The translations under genes were made by a program, and so were the position numbers. From the NCBI GenBank assembly GCA_036258195.1, contig DATAED010000163.1:1-18030 (forward strand): a DNA stretch of 18,030 bases, written 5' to 3'. Shown piece after piece: positions 1-6,570 of this stretch (position 1 is the first letter of the stretch; every line of letters begins with the position of its first letter). The notes under the pieces are model-generated. The model was given only the letters and a program-made list of their open reading frames with translations. It was not told where the DNA came from and did not search any database. The stretch comes from JAKAIY01 sp036258195. Lineage in GTDB: Bacteria > Chloroflexota > Ktedonobacteria > Ktedonobacterales > JADMIN01.

Positions 1-20
1 CTCCCACGGGGAGAGGGGGA
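1..20 (-). repeat. G+C-rich palindromic intergenic repeat, copy A (cut by window edge)
   Basis: The first 20 bases contain a GGAGAGGGGG arm (10-19) preceded by CTCC and a five-base loop. They match, in opposite orientation, the hairpin of the copy at 4340-4380; the loop differs at one base. The other half of this copy would lie before the window. Repeats of this CCCCTCTCC/GGAGAGGGG type are known to be scattered between genes in several GC-rich bacterial lineages; that this is one of them is inference. Confidence 0.55.
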
Positions 21-35
21 GCTAGAGGCCGTTCA

Positions 36-49
36 CCCGCCATAGCGGG
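36..49 (-). terminator. Short hairpin just after the beta-propeller gene
   Basis: CCCGC (36-40), loop CATA, GCGGG (45-49) form a five-base-pair GC stem only four bases beyond the stop codon of the gene ending at 53 on the minus strand. There is no T-run after it, so it is not a standard intrinsic terminator. It may slow transcription or protect the mRNA 3' end. Confidence 0.3.
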
Positions 50-52
50 GGG

Positions 53-1165
53 CTACTCGATCACTGCGACGTTGACGGAGTAGATCGACGGCAGGAAGTC
101 GGCGGCCACATGCCAGCTCTCGCCGCCATCGGCGCTGGCGAAGAGCTGCCCGGTGTTCGTGCCGACGTAGACGCCGCAGGGATCGTGGCTATCGGTGGCC
201 ATGCCGTGGCGCAGCACGCCCAGCCGCACGTTGCCGCCGCCCGGCAGGCCCTCGGTCAGCGACTCCCACTGCTCGCCGCCATCGCGCGTGCGATAGACGG
301 TGAACTGCTTACCGAAGTTGTTGCGCCCCTCATCCTCGACGATGGTGAAGACCGTATCGGGGTGGCCGGGATCGAGCGCGATGGGGAAGCCAAACTCCGA
401 CGGCAGATCGCGCTGGATGTCCGTCCAGTTGTCGCCAGCGTCATCACTCCGGTAGACGCCGCAGTGGTTCTGCTGATAGAGCGTATTGGATTGCGTTGGG
501 TGTTGGATCATCCGATGCAGGCACTGGCCGTACTCTGGATAGATGTCTGGCTGGAAGCCAGCGCGCGTGTTCTTGTTCTTGAACTGCCACGTTTTGCCGC
601 CGTCATCGGTGCGCACGCAGCCGACCGCCGAGATGCCCACCCACATGCGCTGCGGATCGGCGTAGTCGGGAACGATGGTGTGCAGGCAGAGGCCGCCCGC
701 GCCCGGTTGCCAGTCTTTGCGCGTGGGATGCTGCGCCAGACCCTCGTTCAGGCTCCAGGTGACGCCTGCGTCTTCGCTGACCCACAGGCTGGCGGGATCC
801 ACGCCCACATAGACCACATCTGGCTCGGAGGGACGGCCCGGCACGATCGTCCAGATGTTCTCCAGCTTGAGGCCGCTCTCCTCCGGGAACTGGATGCCGC
901 GCTCTGGCTCCTGCCAGGTCTGGCCGAAGTCGTCGCTGTAGCGCAGGAATGTGCCGAAGAAGTCGCCGTTGTCGGCGGCGTAGATGCGCCGCCTGCCGCC
1001 GCGCTGGTCGAGGGCGGCGTTGTAGACGCGCGTGCCAGCCAGCGTGGTAGGCGCGCACTCCCAGTTGACGCGATCGCGTGAGCGCACGGTGAAGAGGCCG
1101 CGTTTTGTGCCGAGCAGCACGACCGTCTCGCCGGAGCGGAGAGCGGTGGAGTCAGAGGACGCCAT
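53..1165 (-). CDS. Asp-box (BNR/VPS10-like) beta-propeller protein, sialidase-fold
   Basis: A 370-residue protein with six Asp-box motifs of the form S/T-x-D-x-G-x-x-W at about residues 77-84, 130-137, 186-193, 240-247, 293-300 and 344-351. They are spaced about 50 residues apart, as in a six-bladed propeller of the sialidase/BNR/VPS10 fold. The catalytic Arg triad and Tyr of true sialidases cannot be assigned by eye, so the name 'sialidase' describes the fold, not the activity. There is no signal peptide or membrane segment, so it is probably cytoplasmic. The start is supported by AGGAGG a few bases upstream. It lies 73 bp downstream of the MoaD-like gene on the same strand, probably as an operon. 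Function unknown; binding or scaffold roles are as likely as glycosidase activity. Confidence 0.85.
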   Translation of the reverse strand: MASSDSTALRSGETVVLLGTKRGLFTVRSRDRVNWECAPTTLAGTRVYNAALDQRGGRRRIYAADNGDFFGTFLRYSDDFGQTWQEPERGIQFPEESGLKLENIWTIVPGRPSEPDVVYVGVDPASLWVSEDAGVTWSLNEGLAQHPTRKDWQPGAGGLCLHTIVPDYADPQRMWVGISAVGCVRTDDGGKTWQFKNKNTRAGFQPDIYPEYGQCLHRMIQHPTQSNTLYQQNHCGVYRSDDAGDNWTDIQRDLPSEFGFPIALDPGHPDTVFTIVEDEGRNNFGKQFTVYRTRDGGEQWESLTEGLPGGGNVRLGVLRHGMATDSHDPCGVYVGTNTGQLFASADGGESWHVAADFLPSIYSVNVAVIE

Positions 1166-1238
1166 CGAGGAACCTCCTATGCCAGAAGAAGCGTTTGTCC
1201 TGCGTTGATCGTGGGCGAGCTGTCAAGGTTGGCGTGTC

Positions 1239-1556
1239 TCAGCCGCCAGCCACCGAGTGGATGATGTGCATCACCGAGCCAGCGGCGACGGGTGTGTCGA
1301 GGGCCGAGCCGAAGCGCACGTTGCGCCCATCGACGAAGATGTTGACGAACGGTCGCAGCTCGCCTGTCTCAGCGCAGAGATTGAACCGCAGGCCAGGGAA
1401 TGCCTGATCGAGCGCCGCGATGATCGTGCGCACGTCGCCGCTGGCGACCATGATGCTGGGCTGCTCGCCAGTGCGGGCGCGCAGCTCCGCTGGCAGGTGC
1501 ACCAGCACGCTGGGCGTGGTCGGCGCGGTTGGCTCTGGGGTAGTTGGCGCAGACAT
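1239..1556 (-). CDS. MoaD/ThiS-family ubiquitin-like small protein
   Basis: A 105-residue protein: a Thr/Pro-rich N-terminal tail (about 1-16), then a beta-grasp domain ending in the Gly-Gly C-terminus of sulfur carriers and ubiquitin-like modifiers. The pattern 'ELR..TG', 'ALDQAFPGLR', 'FVNIFVDGRNVR', 'VMHIIHSVAGG' is typical of MoaD/ThiS-like proteins. In this family an E1-like enzyme adenylates the terminal Gly for thiocarboxylate transfer or protein conjugation. The open frame extends upstream, but I chose ATG at 1556 because AGGGAG sits six bases before it and the upstream residues do not look like a domain. No E1 (MoeB/ThiF), MoaE or ThiG gene is adjacent; the partner in the likely operon is the Asp-box propeller. 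Carrier role versus modifier role cannot be decided from sequence. Confidence 0.8.
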   Translation of the reverse strand: MSAPTTPEPTAPTTPSVLVHLPAELRARTGEQPSIMVASGDVRTIIAALDQAFPGLRFNLCAETGELRPFVNIFVDGRNVRFGSALDTPVAAGSVMHIIHSVAGG

Positions 1557-1871
1557 CAGCGTCTCCCTTTTCATGGCTGGGGCGGCCCGCGAAGGGGTCG
1601 CCGCCAGCTCCTCACTGCTTGCGATGTCTAGCTTATCCAATGCAGGAGGCGCCAATCGGAAATGGAGAAATATCGCCCCGGCTGGGCTAGTCCGGTTGGC
1701 TGATGGGCGATTCAAGGCCCATTTTGAGCAAGATACAAGAAGCACGGCGCCGATTCGACCGCTATACTGCGCGCTAGGCGCCGAACCTACCTTCAGCGCC
1801 ACAACCTTGCTGATCGCGACGAGCGGCCGCGCTGAGCGGTTGGGCTGAACGCTCGAAAGGAGCGCAATGAC
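1557..1871. other. Divergent intergenic region, 315 bp
   Basis: This gap separates two divergently transcribed genes and must hold both promoters. No convincing gene is seen. It has an inverted repeat ATGGGC (1703-1708) / GCCCAT (1717-1722) with an eight-base loop followed by TTTT. The octamer GGCGCCGA occurs at 1746-1753 and 1777-1784, 31 bp apart, on either side of a -10-like TATACT. A further GGCGCC lies at 1648-1653. In GC-rich DNA these short words may be chance. Confidence 0.5.
1763..1768 (+). promoter_or_regulatory. Possible -10 element for the PPOX-family gene
   Basis: TATACT stands out in a GC-rich context about 100 bp upstream of the start at 1872. I see no good -35 hexamer 16-18 bp before it, so this is weak. 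Confidence 0.25.
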
Positions 1872-2393
1872 ATGAGTGCGCCAGTCACCACTCTGGATTC
1901 ACGCTACAGCGACCCGGACGCCGTGGCCACGCAGTGGGAGCAGACACAGCAGGCGCTGGAGGCCGCCGAGGTGTTTTGGCTCTCGACGGTGCGCGCCGAC
2001 GGTCGCCCGCACGTCACTCCGGTGGTCGGTGTGTGGCACAACGGTGCGCTGCACTTCAGCACGGCTGACACCGAGCAGAAAGCCATCAACCTGCGTGGGA
2101 ACGCTCACGTCATTCTGACGACTGGCTGCAACCACTGGCAGGAAGGACTCGACATCGTCGTTGAGGGCGACGCCGTGCGCATCACCGACCAGAATCAACT
2201 CGAACAGCTCGCGAGCGTGTGGGCGACCCACTGGGATGGGCGTTGGCAATATTGGGTGCGTGACGGCTGCTTTTACCACCACGACGAGCACGAGACACTC
2301 CCTGATGCGATCTTTGTATTCGCTGTCACACCCACGAAGGTCTTCGCGTTCGCCAAGGGCGACCCCTTCGGCCACACGCGACATCAGTTCTGA
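1872..2393 (+). CDS. PPOX-fold (pyridoxamine 5'-phosphate oxidase-like) flavin/F420-type protein
   Basis: A 173-residue protein of the split-barrel PPOX superfamily. Visible signatures are 'FWLSTVRADGRPHVTPVVG' (about 35-53), the strand that contacts the cofactor phosphate, then 'GALHFSTADTEQKAINLRGN' (58-77) and a C-terminal 'FAFAKGDPFGHTRHQF' resembling the K/G-x-PF-x-x-TR-x-x-F ending of actinobacterial and Chloroflexota members. Family members bind FMN or F420 and reduce small molecules or haem-type ligands; cofactor and substrate here are unknown. AAAGGAG (1856-1862) lies nine bases before the chosen ATG. A three-codon ATG-ACA-TGA at 1867 overlaps the start. The DinB-like gene follows after 25 bp, suggesting one transcript. 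Confidence 0.85.
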   Translation: MSAPVTTLDSRYSDPDAVATQWEQTQQALEAAEVFWLSTVRADGRPHVTPVVGVWHNGALHFSTADTEQKAINLRGNAHVILTTGCNHWQEGLDIVVEGDAVRITDQNQLEQLASVWATHWDGRWQYWVRDGCFYHHDEHETLPDAIFVFAVTPTKVFAFAKGDPFGHTRHQF

Positions 2394-2418
2394 GCGCCTG
2401 GTTTCTAGGAGCGTACAT

Positions 2419-2994
2419 ATGCCCACACGCGCAGAGATATTGGAAACCCTTGCGGCGTCGCAAACGCAGGTGCTAGCGTTTTTTCACGGACTGAGCCTGC
2501 ACGACCTGGAGCGCCCGGCGACGCCAAGTGATGTTCCCGGAGCCCCTCCGTGGCGCGCCAAGGATCATTTTGCTCACCTGGTGCAAAACGAGCGCAACAT
2601 CCAACGGTTGCTGCGCCGCACACTCGCAGGTGAGCCTCGTGACGCTTTCTTACGCAGTCAATATCCGGCGGAGATGCCCCTGCCGGGCACGCTGGGCGAT
2701 TGGGATGCGCTGACCCCAGAGGAGCAGGAGCGGCTGGAGCTGGCTGTCGCCAACATCAATCAAGCCGTCGTGAGCGCGCGCCATGATGACACGCTGGAGA
2801 CGCTGACAGCGGAGTTCCAGATAGCGCGGCAAGACACGCTGAACCTCCTGAGTCAGTTCACTGATGAGCAGCTGGCTGCTTCGGCGCCCACGGTCGTTGG
2901 TGACGGAGTCGCCGGCGACATCTTTGCTGGGAGAGCGGGGCATGCGGCCGAGCACATCACCTCCATTGAGGAAGGTTTGCGCAAGGGCGTCTAG
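2419..2994 (+). CDS. DinB/DfsB-like four-helix-bundle protein
   Basis: A 191-residue, mostly helical protein. His-x-x-His at residues 50-53 ('KDHFAHLVQNE') and H175/H179 ('GHAAEHITSIEEGLR') fit the divalent-metal site of the DinB/YfiT four-helix superfamily. In that group the first His follows helix 2 and an HxxxH closes the site. Relatives include thiol-dependent S-transferases and ClbS/DfsB-like protective proteins; the true substrate cannot be told. The start at 2419 is chosen because AGGAG (2407-2411) lies seven bases upstream; the same frame is open further upstream but only inside the preceding gene. It is flanked by the PPOX and S51 peptidase genes on the same strand, consistent with a small stress or detoxification operon (inference). 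Confidence 0.75.
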   Translation: MPTRAEILETLAASQTQVLAFFHGLSLHDLERPATPSDVPGAPPWRAKDHFAHLVQNERNIQRLLRRTLAGEPRDAFLRSQYPAEMPLPGTLGDWDALTPEEQERLELAVANINQAVVSARHDDTLETLTAEFQIARQDTLNLLSQFTDEQLAASAPTVVGDGVAGDIFAGRAGHAAEHITSIEEGLRKGV

Positions 2995-3064
2995 ACGGGA
3001 CTCAAGCGGGCTATGGAGATTGACGGCCCGCCTGCATTTTCGAGGAGAGGCCAGGAGAGACATC

Positions 3065-3802
3065 ATGAAACTACTGCTCACGTCTTCAGGCATCAGCAAC
3101 ACAAGCATCCACAACGCGCTGGTCGAGCTGCTGGGCAAACCGATCGCCGAGTCGAGCGCCCTCTTCATTCCCACCGCCATCTACCCCTTCCCTGGCGGCG
3201 CTCGCATGGCCTGGCAGGCGATCAGTGGAACAGCCCCCAGCCCCCTGAGCGGATTGGGGTGGAAGTCGATGGGCGTGCTGGAGCTGACCGCGCTGCCCAG
3301 CATCGAGGATGAAGCGTGGATCCCCACAGTTCAGGAGACGGACGCCCTGTTGTTTTGGGGCGGCGACCCCCTGTATCTGAGCCACTGGATGCGACAGTCG
3401 GGGCTGGCAGCCCTGCTGCCGACGCTTCCGCGCGAGGCGGTCTACGTGGGGGTGAGCGCCGGGAGCATAGCGGCGAGCGCCACCTTCGGCGAGACCTACC
3501 CCCATCCGCCCAGGGGCAGCGGTGAACCGCTCTCGTCGGAAGACATCACCTTCACCACACCCCAGGGGGAACTCAGCATGACCCTGGTCAAGGCTCACGG
3601 AGTGGGATTGGTGGACTTTGCGCTGATTCCGCACCTGGATCACGAGCATCACCTGGACGCTTCCCTGGCCAACGCCGAGCAATGGGCTGCGCGGCTCCCC
3701 GTGCCCACGTACGCGATCGACGATCAGACCGCCATACAAGTCGTTGATGGCGCTGTCGAGGTCATCTCCGAGGGCCATTGGAAGCTGTTCACCAAGGAAT
3801 AG
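3065..3802 (+). CDS. Peptidase S51 family protein (dipeptidase E-like)
   Basis: A 245-residue protein with the class I glutamine-amidotransferase-like fold of family S51. 'LFWGGDP' (97-102) is followed by the nucleophile elbow 'GVSAGSIA' with Ser131, and 'IPHLDHEHH' (188-196) supplies the likely catalytic His190. This arrangement matches E. coli PepE and cyanophycinase-like Ser peptidases, which cut Asp-X dipeptides or beta-linked aspartyl substrates. Length fits PepE (about 230 residues). AGGAG (3053-3057) lies seven bases before ATG 3065. It is third in a co-directional set after a 70-bp gap. There is no signal peptide, so it is expected in the cytoplasm. Exact peptide specificity is not visible. 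Confidence 0.85.
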   Translation: MKLLLTSSGISNTSIHNALVELLGKPIAESSALFIPTAIYPFPGGARMAWQAISGTAPSPLSGLGWKSMGVLELTALPSIEDEAWIPTVQETDALLFWGGDPLYLSHWMRQSGLAALLPTLPREAVYVGVSAGSIAASATFGETYPHPPRGSGEPLSSEDITFTTPQGELSMTLVKAHGVGLVDFALIPHLDHEHHLDASLANAEQWAARLPVPTYAIDDQTAIQVVDGAVEVISEGHWKLFTKE

Positions 3803-3821
3803 GCTGGCTGGCTGGTGGGGG

Positions 3822-3835
3822 AGCGCTGGGGCGCT
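3822..3835. terminator. Small hairpin between convergent genes
   Basis: AGCGC (3822-3826), TGGG loop, GCGCT (3831-3835) lies in the 31-bp gap between two converging genes and touches the stop codon of the minus-strand gene. It lacks a T-run on both strands. A bidirectional terminator is possible but not proven. Confidence 0.3.
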
Positions 3836-4304
3836 ATGCGACGGGGCGGGTGGCGGAATCGAGGCCGACCCCAAAGATGACGCACAGCATCCCCGCCAGC
3901 GCCAGATACGCGCCGTAGACGATATCGGAGTCGAGAAATGGCCAGCTAAATGAGAGATCGAATGGGACGCCGTACAGAGCCAGCCCAACCATGACTAGGC
4001 CCACCACCGCCAGTACGAGGGCAAGAGACCGCCTGGTCGCTTGCCCTTGCGGCGAGCGCGCCATCGCGAGCGCCAGGCAGGTGAGCGCCATCCCCGCGAC
4101 GAGCAGCGCGAACACCCAGACCACCACGCCATTCGCATCGAGCCGCGCACTCTGCAGCACCATCCACGGGCTGTAACCGCGCCTGGGAAACACATAGCTG
4201 GGGTCGTTCAGCTTATAGACATCGAACCACGGGCAGACGAACGCCACGATGGTCAGCAGCGCGCCCCCAAGCGTCAGCACGCGCCCACCCCAGCAGCGCG
4301 CCAT
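3834..4304 (-). CDS. Small four-helix membrane protein, unknown function
   Basis: A 156-residue hydrophobic protein. I see four likely transmembrane helices at about 8-27, 59-80, 92-112 and 130-148. A roughly 30-residue loop containing 'CPWFDVYKLNDPSY' lies between the first two helices, probably outside the membrane. I do not recognise the family. ATG at 4304 is preferred over the TTG two codons upstream because GAGG then sits nine bases before it. The repeat copy B lies immediately upstream. The gene converges with the S51 peptidase gene and is downstream of the methyltransferase gene on the same strand after 78 bp. Confidence 0.7.
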   Translation of the reverse strand: MARCWGGRVLTLGGALLTIVAFVCPWFDVYKLNDPSYVFPRRGYSPWMVLQSARLDANGVVVWVFALLVAGMALTCLALAMARSPQGQATRRSLALVLAVVGLVMVGLALYGVPFDLSFSWPFLDSDIVYGAYLALAGMLCVIFGVGLDSATRPVA

Positions 4305-4339
4305 CGGCAAACACCTCGTCTATATGACGCCCCTCCAAA

Positions 4340-4380
4340 CTCCCCCTCTCCTCGTGGGAGAGGGGGCCGGGGGTGAGGTC
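4340..4380 (+). repeat. G+C-rich palindromic intergenic repeat, copy B
   Basis: CCCCCTCTCC (4342-4351), loop TCGTG, GGAGAGGGGG (4357-4366) form a perfect ten-base-pair hairpin, followed by CCGGGGGTGAGG. It fills most of the 78-bp gap between two minus-strand genes. The hairpin arm recurs inverted at 1-20, and the CC-GGGG-TGAGG tail recurs in degenerate form at 6457-6468. On the minus strand it could also act as a terminator for the methyltransferase gene, though without a T-run. Confidence 0.75.
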
Positions 4381-4382
4381 TC

Positions 4383-5300
4383 CTACAAGCCGCGCTGGCC
4401 GCAAGCCAGATAGAAGGGTAGCACGCCACCGCCGCGCTTGTTGGCGAACTCCTGCTCGGTCAGCGCAAAGAGGCGATCATATTCCGCCTCGGGCAGGATG
4501 TGCGAGGCGACGACGCCCGCGCGCAACGCCCGCCCCACGGCGAGGCAATCGGTGGCGGAGGCGCGGCCAATGCGCCCGCCCCAGTCGCCCATCGGGAAAT
4601 TCATCTGGCGCTGCTGCACATTGCCCAGGCCGCCGTTGGCGAGCATCTGGCCAGCGCTGTGGCCCAGCGTGAAATCTACGCCGCGTCCCTGCAGGAACTC
4701 GATCCAGCTTCCCCAGAGCCCCATCAGCCCCTCGCCGCCGCGCACTGGTACGCCGCACTCGGCCAGCTCCACCCAGCCGCCGGGGCGCGTGACGCGCGCC
4801 AGCTCGGCGATGACGCTGGGCCAGCGATCCTTGGGGATGGCGGTGATCAGCAGGCGCTGATGAACGAAGTCGAAGCTCGCATCTGGGAAAGGCAGCCCTT
4901 CGAGGATGTTGCCCGTGGCGAAGGTGAAATTGACGGGGCGCGCATCCAGTCCGTTGCCCAGCACCTGCGCATCCTCTACCGAAGGCGGCACGAGGTCGAC
5001 GCCCACCACCTGCGCTCGCGGGTAGGTCGTCGCGACCTCCATCGACCAGCGCCCCGAGCCAGAGCCAACATCGAGGATGGCGCGTGGATCGCTGACGGGC
5101 GCGATGAAGTTGCCGCCAAATCCGGTGCGCAGCAGGTAGTGCTGGAAGTCGAGCCGGTTGATCTCACTCATATCTTTGGGGAGCGGATATGGTACTGCGA
5201 CCAGATGGCGACGGCCCCCAAAGAGACGGAAGCGCTTGTCCTCGCGTGGCTCATCCAGCACGACGGTCAGGCGGCGAAATCGTTTGAACAACGTGACCAT
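4383..5300 (-). CDS. Class I SAM-dependent methyltransferase
   Basis: A 305-residue protein. Motif I 'ILDVGSGSGRW' (75-85) binds S-adenosylmethionine. The acidic residue after beta-2 is D102 ('VVGVDLVPPS'). 'FATGNILEGLPFPDASFDFVHQR' (127-149) gives motifs II and III, and 'TRPGGWVELAE' (171-181) the post-motif. This is the Methyltransf_11/25 type acting on an unknown small molecule or lipid. An N-terminal extension of about 60 residues precedes the Rossmann domain. ATG 5300 is chosen because AAGGAG is the only upstream SD-like sequence, although it lies 13 bases away, longer than ideal. The frame stays open further upstream, but those residues are Arg/Ser-rich and not domain-like. Confidence 0.85.
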   Translation of the reverse strand: MVTLFKRFRRLTVVLDEPREDKRFRLFGGRRHLVAVPYPLPKDMSEINRLDFQHYLLRTGFGGNFIAPVSDPRAILDVGSGSGRWSMEVATTYPRAQVVGVDLVPPSVEDAQVLGNGLDARPVNFTFATGNILEGLPFPDASFDFVHQRLLITAIPKDRWPSVIAELARVTRPGGWVELAECGVPVRGGEGLMGLWGSWIEFLQGRGVDFTLGHSAGQMLANGGLGNVQQRQMNFPMGDWGGRIGRASATDCLAVGRALRAGVVASHILPEAEYDRLFALTEQEFANKRGGGVLPFYLACGQRGL

Positions 5301-5578
5301 ACTGAGGGTTTCACTCCTTGCGCGCAGCTTGGCGCGCGACCTGGAACGCCTTCTCACGCTGCCAATGCGACGAGGCCACAGCGGCGAGCCATGGCAAGCC
5401 GTCAGCAATGCACGGCCATCATAGCATATGAGCGAAGAGGCGCCGGAGCGCAAGGCGGGCGAGCGGCTGCCAGAGGCGCAAAGACGCCGCCAGGGCTGCC
5501 TCATGTCGGAGACGCCGTGGCGGCGAAAGGGAATAGCGTTCAACTGCGCGCAGTCTGGTCGCGTCAGGGAATGCCCGG
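5301..5578. other. Intergenic leader region upstream of methyltransferase, 278 bp
   Basis: This gap lies between the low-complexity protein gene and the methyltransferase gene, both on the minus strand. Apart from a -10-like element at 5418-5426 and the SD sequence I see no gene or strong hairpin in it. The frame continuing upstream of 5300 across this gap has Arg/Ser-rich composition and is judged non-coding. Confidence 0.45.
5418..5426 (-). promoter_or_regulatory. Extended -10 promoter candidate for the methyltransferase gene
   Basis: On the minus strand the sequence reads TG-C-TATGAT, an extended -10 element (TGnTATNNT) that can work without a good -35. It would place the transcript start about 110 bases before the ATG at 5300. 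Confidence 0.35.
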
Positions 5579-6289
5579 TTAGCTGTTCGATGAAGGGTCG
5601 TTGTAGCTCTGGTCGGACTGGCGGTCGGGGTCGTTGTAGCCCTGTTGACCGCCCATGCCCTGCTGATTCGGGTCGTTGGACATGCCGCCCTGGCCACTCA
5701 TCCCCTGATCGGGATCGTAGCCCTGGCTGCCCTGGCCACTCATACCGCCCTGATCTGGGTCATTGGACATGCCACCCATGCCCTGCCGGTTGGGATCGTA
5801 GTTCTGGTCGCCACGCATGCCACCCTGATTGCCCTGATCGGGATCGTTGCGCATGCCGTCCTGATTGCCCTGGTCAGGATCATAGTTCTGGTTGGGATCG
5901 TTGTTCATGCCAGATTGCCCTCCCTGGCTGGGATCAGCGGCCTGGGAACCCAGACCCTGATTGGTTGTGTCATAGCCGCTCGGATCGATTCCCTGGCTCG
6001 ACGCCGCCGATGCAGGGTCGCCCGCTGGCATGTCAGCCATCCCCTGCTGAGCGGGATTGTTCCAGGTATTGCCCGCAGAGCTTCCCGCGACTCCGCTGGC
6101 GCCTGCGCCTGTGCCCGATGGCTGGCCGACGACACCCGTCGCGCCCGCGCCCGCGCCCGATGGCTCGCCCAGCAACCCCTCGTTGCTGGTGTCGCCGATA
6201 GCGCCAGCGCGGTCAAGCGCCTGCTGTGCTGGGTCGCGCACATCGCCCTCGGCGTCATTGGTGGGATCGTACGATCCGCTGGGATCCAT
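5579..6289 (-). CDS. Low-complexity Asn/Asp/Gln/Gly-rich repeat protein, probably disordered
   Basis: A 236-residue acidic protein with no hydrophobic core, Cys, signal peptide or membrane segment. Residues 41-68 are two 14-residue tandem units (GEPSGAGAGATGVV, GQPSGTGAGASGVA). Residues 129-223 hold eight copies of [NY]-D-P-[ND]-[QR], linked by Gly/Met/Ser/Gln spacers. The composition suggests an intrinsically disordered protein; a stress-related, hydrophilin-like or phase-separating role is only a guess. ATG 6289 is strongly supported by AAGGAG eight bases upstream. The other strand is also open here, but only because the repeats are repetitive; start signal and composition favour the minus strand. 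No family is recognised. It is divergent from the DedA gene. Confidence 0.75.
   Translation of the reverse strand: MDPSGSYDPTNDAEGDVRDPAQQALDRAGAIGDTSNEGLLGEPSGAGAGATGVVGQPSGTGAGASGVAGSSAGNTWNNPAQQGMADMPAGDPASAASSQGIDPSGYDTTNQGLGSQAADPSQGGQSGMNNDPNQNYDPDQGNQDGMRNDPDQGNQGGMRGDQNYDPNRQGMGGMSNDPDQGGMSGQGSQGYDPDQGMSGQGGMSNDPNQQGMGGQQGYNDPDRQSDQSYNDPSSNS
5621..5905 (-). repeat. Degenerate DPxQ-coding repeats within the low-complexity gene
   Basis: Eight imperfect repeats encoding [NY]DP[ND][QR] with Gly/Met/Ser spacers. On the plus strand they are seen as recurring GGATCGT/GGGTCGTTG words. Spacing is irregular (about 8-16 codons), suggesting old expansion followed by divergence. Confidence 0.7.
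6086..6169 (-). repeat. Two tandem 42-bp units in the low-complexity gene
   Basis: Two adjacent 14-codon units encode G-[EQ]-P-S-G-[AT]-G-A-G-A-[TS]-G-V-[VA]. The DNA is conserved as well as the protein, pointing to a fairly recent duplication. Confidence 0.65.
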
Positions 6290-6438
6290 GGCAGCATCTC
6301 CTTCGCTCTCCAGATTGACATCTGCGCACATCCACGTCCATCGCCGTTGACGACGTGACGCGCGTCTGCCTTGCAGATTTGGCGCCAGAAACGGTCAGGC
6401 GTCGTGTGGTTCCCACTGAGCGGGATCGTGAGCGCGGC

Positions 6439-6468
6439 TCCCCTCGCCCACAGGGCCAGGGGTGAGGG
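6439..6468 (+). repeat. Degenerate copy C of the G+C-rich palindromic repeat
   Basis: CCCTC (6441-6445), GCCC, ACA, GGGC and GAGGG (6464-6468) give a nested hairpin. The GGGCCAGGGGTGAGGG tail resembles the GGGCCGGGGGTGAGG tail of copy B. The match is partial, so relationship is inferred. Confidence 0.4.
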
Positions 6469-6516
6469 CGCGTCGTGGTACATCGCGCGGAGGTTGCTGC
6501 GCATCGTGGCGCGAGG

Positions 6517-6525
6517 TGTTATGCT
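6517..6525 (+). promoter_or_regulatory. Extended -10 promoter candidate for the DedA gene
   Basis: TG-T-TATGCT is an extended -10 element, about 45 bases before the ATG at 6571. The nearest TTG-type -35 (6494) is 20 bp away, too far, so the extended TG would be needed. Confidence 0.4.
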
Positions 6526-6570
6526 ACGGGCGTTGTAGAACGCGACGGGGGCATTCTGGATAAAGGTGAT

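Larger units (their letters stand above)
6290..6570. other. Divergent intergenic region, 281 bp
   Basis: This gap lies between the minus-strand low-complexity gene and the plus-strand DedA gene. It holds a degenerate repeat copy (6439-6468) and an extended -10 candidate for DedA (6517-6525). I see no convincing small gene. No clear -10 is visible for the minus-strand gene. Confidence 0.5.

Noticed and set aside
110..1081. Long plus-strand open frame opposite the propeller gene
   Set aside because: It is antisense to a gene with Asp-box motifs and a clear SD; its Ala/Arg/Val-rich composition is typical of a GC-rich shadow frame.
3086..3988. 300-residue minus-strand open frame opposite the S51 gene
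   Set aside because: The plus strand has the Ser-nucleophile motif and SD. The antisense frame is Gly/Arg/His-rich and has no recognisable motif.
4500..5582. 360-residue plus-strand open frame opposite the methyltransferase
   Set aside because: The minus strand encodes all methyltransferase motifs; the plus frame has no domain and no SD.
5428..6358. Plus-strand frames opposite the low-complexity gene
   Set aside because: Their Cys/Pro/Arg- or Ile/Ala/His-rich reading comes from the repeats; the minus strand has the SD and ATG. The call is less certain than elsewhere because the minus product is itself low-complexity.
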